A DNA stretch of 6,074 nucleotides from Deltaproteobacteria bacterium (GTDB lineage Bacteria > Desulfobacterota > DSM-4660 > Desulfatiglandales > HGW-15), in the NCBI GenBank assembly GCA_016932235.1, contig JAFGDF010000015.1, positions 1 through 6,074 of the forward strand, written 5' to 3'. Position numbers and translations under genes: made by a program. Shown one piece after another: positions 5,475-6,074 of the stretch; positions within the stretch are counted from its first letter, which is position 1; every line of letters begins with the position of its first letter. The notes below the pieces were generated by a model, which worked only from the letters and a program-made list of their open reading frames with translations, did no database searches and was not told the origin of the DNA.

Positions 5475-6074
5475 TTAATACATATCTTCCGGGGGCATTT
5501 GCGGGACCGGTTTCTTTTTCTCCGGTTTTTCCGCTACCATGGCCTCGGTGGTCAAAAGCAGTCCGGCAACTGAGGCGGCATTTTGAATTGCGAAACGGGT
5601 GACCTTCGTGGGATCGATGATTCCCGACTTGACCAGATCCTCATATTCCCCGGTCTCGGCATTGAATCCGAAATTGCCCTTATTTTCCAGAACCTTTCGT
5701 ACAATAATAGAGCCCTCAAAACCAGCATTGTTGGCTATCTGTCTGACGGGTTCTTCCAGGACCCTTTTAATTATATTGAGACCCGCTTGCTCTTCGCCTT
5801 CCAGTGTGACTTTTTCCAGGGCTTTAATGGTTCGAAGGAGGGCGACACCACCTCCCGGGACGATACCTTCTTCCACGGCGGCCCTTGTGGCGTTGAGCGC
5901 ATCTTCCACTCTGGCCTTTCTTTCCTTCATTTCGGCCTCTGTAGCGGCACCGACGTTTATCACTGCAACGCCTCCGATCAATTTTGCCAACCGCTCCTGG
6001 AGCTTTTCACGATCATAGTCACTTGTTGTCTCTTCAATCTGTACACGAATCTGCTTAACACGGCCTTCCAGATC
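5475..6074 (-). CDS. groEL: Chaperonin GroEL, C-terminal 199 residues (5' part outside window)
   Basis: The frame is open from the right edge to the TAA at 5477-5475, giving the last 199 residues of the roughly 545-residue Hsp60 chaperonin, which folds proteins in an ATP-driven double ring with GroES. The fragment covers the end of the apical domain, the second intermediate segment and the C-terminal equatorial domain. The catalytic Asp of the ATPase is present in [17 protein letters not shown] (fragment Asp58, equal to E. coli Asp398). The glycine loop is IVPGGGVAL (71-79), and the nucleotide-contacting Asp is in IIDPTKVTR (Asp154). The internal TTG at 5990 is not a start, because the upstream sequence [15 protein letters not shown] is typical GroEL. 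The tail is unusual: it ends in [15 protein letters not shown] rather than the common GGM repeats. groES would be expected upstream, beyond the window. Confidence 0.97.
   Translation of the reverse strand, partial: DLEGRVKQIRVQIEETTSDYDREKLQERLAKLIGGVAVINVGAATEAEMKERKARVEDALNATRAAVEEGIVPGGGVALLRTIKALEKVTLEGEEQAGLNIIKRVLEEPVRQIANNAGFEGSIIVRKVLENKGNFGFNAETGEYEDLVKSGIIDPTKVTRFAIQNAASVAGLLLTTEAMVAEKPEKKKPVPQMPPEDMY

Noticed and set aside
5599..6018. 139-residue open frame on the plus strand opposite groEL
   Set aside because: Its low-complexity Ser/Pro/Thr/Leu-rich product is the typical antisense shadow of a conserved gene; the minus strand is unmistakably GroEL.
1..6074. CRISPR array, tRNA or rRNA gene, insertion sequence or prophage
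   Set aside because: No direct repeat series, cloverleaf, transposase or phage gene was seen; nearly all bases lie in ordinary coding sequence.

Overview
The window looks like a piece of chromosome from a Gram-negative anaerobe, most likely a member of the Desulfobacterota (the former delta-proteobacteria: sulfate reducers and syntrophs). This is inferred from the style of the GroEL and DksA proteins and from a response regulator next to a long TauE/SafE-type transporter and a PEP-synthase-like protein. No genus can be named. Base composition is moderate, and nothing indicates an insertion sequence, phage, CRISPR array, tRNA or rRNA. Coding density is very high: the longest stretch without a gene is 87 bases (2348-2434), so there are no large unexplained gaps.

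Left and middle, plus strand. The 3' part of a receiver-domain response regulator (1-351) is followed, 8 bases after its stop codon, by a 433-residue TSUP (TauE/SafE) membrane transporter (360-1661). This overlaps by ATGA a 229-residue protein of unknown family with two membrane segments (1658-2347). The three form a tight, probably translationally coupled operon that ends in a strong intrinsic terminator (2372-2417). Only 17 bases after the terminator begins an 865-residue PEP-synthase-like phosphotransferase (2435-5032). It has a complete ATP-grasp domain and a swivelling phosphohistidine domain, but where the PEP/pyruvate TIM barrel should be it has an unrelated C-terminal region of about 295 residues.

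Right, minus strand. A DksA/TraR-type RNA polymerase regulator (5039-5407) is convergent with the phosphotransferase gene, with 6 bases between the stop codons. Upstream of it on the same strand is the 3' third of groEL (5475-6074, running off the window). A perfect 13-bp hairpin without a U-tract separates groEL from dksA.

How the genes may work together. groEL and dksA are housekeeping stress and regulatory genes. The plus-strand cluster is the interesting part: a phosphorylatable receiver protein, an anion-type exporter, an inner-membrane protein with a large domain outside the cytoplasm, and an orphan ATP-dependent phosphohistidine enzyme whose acceptor cannot be read from the sequence. 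A shared role in sensing and moving a small anion (a sulfur oxyanion or organic acid) is an inference from gene order, not something the sequence proves.
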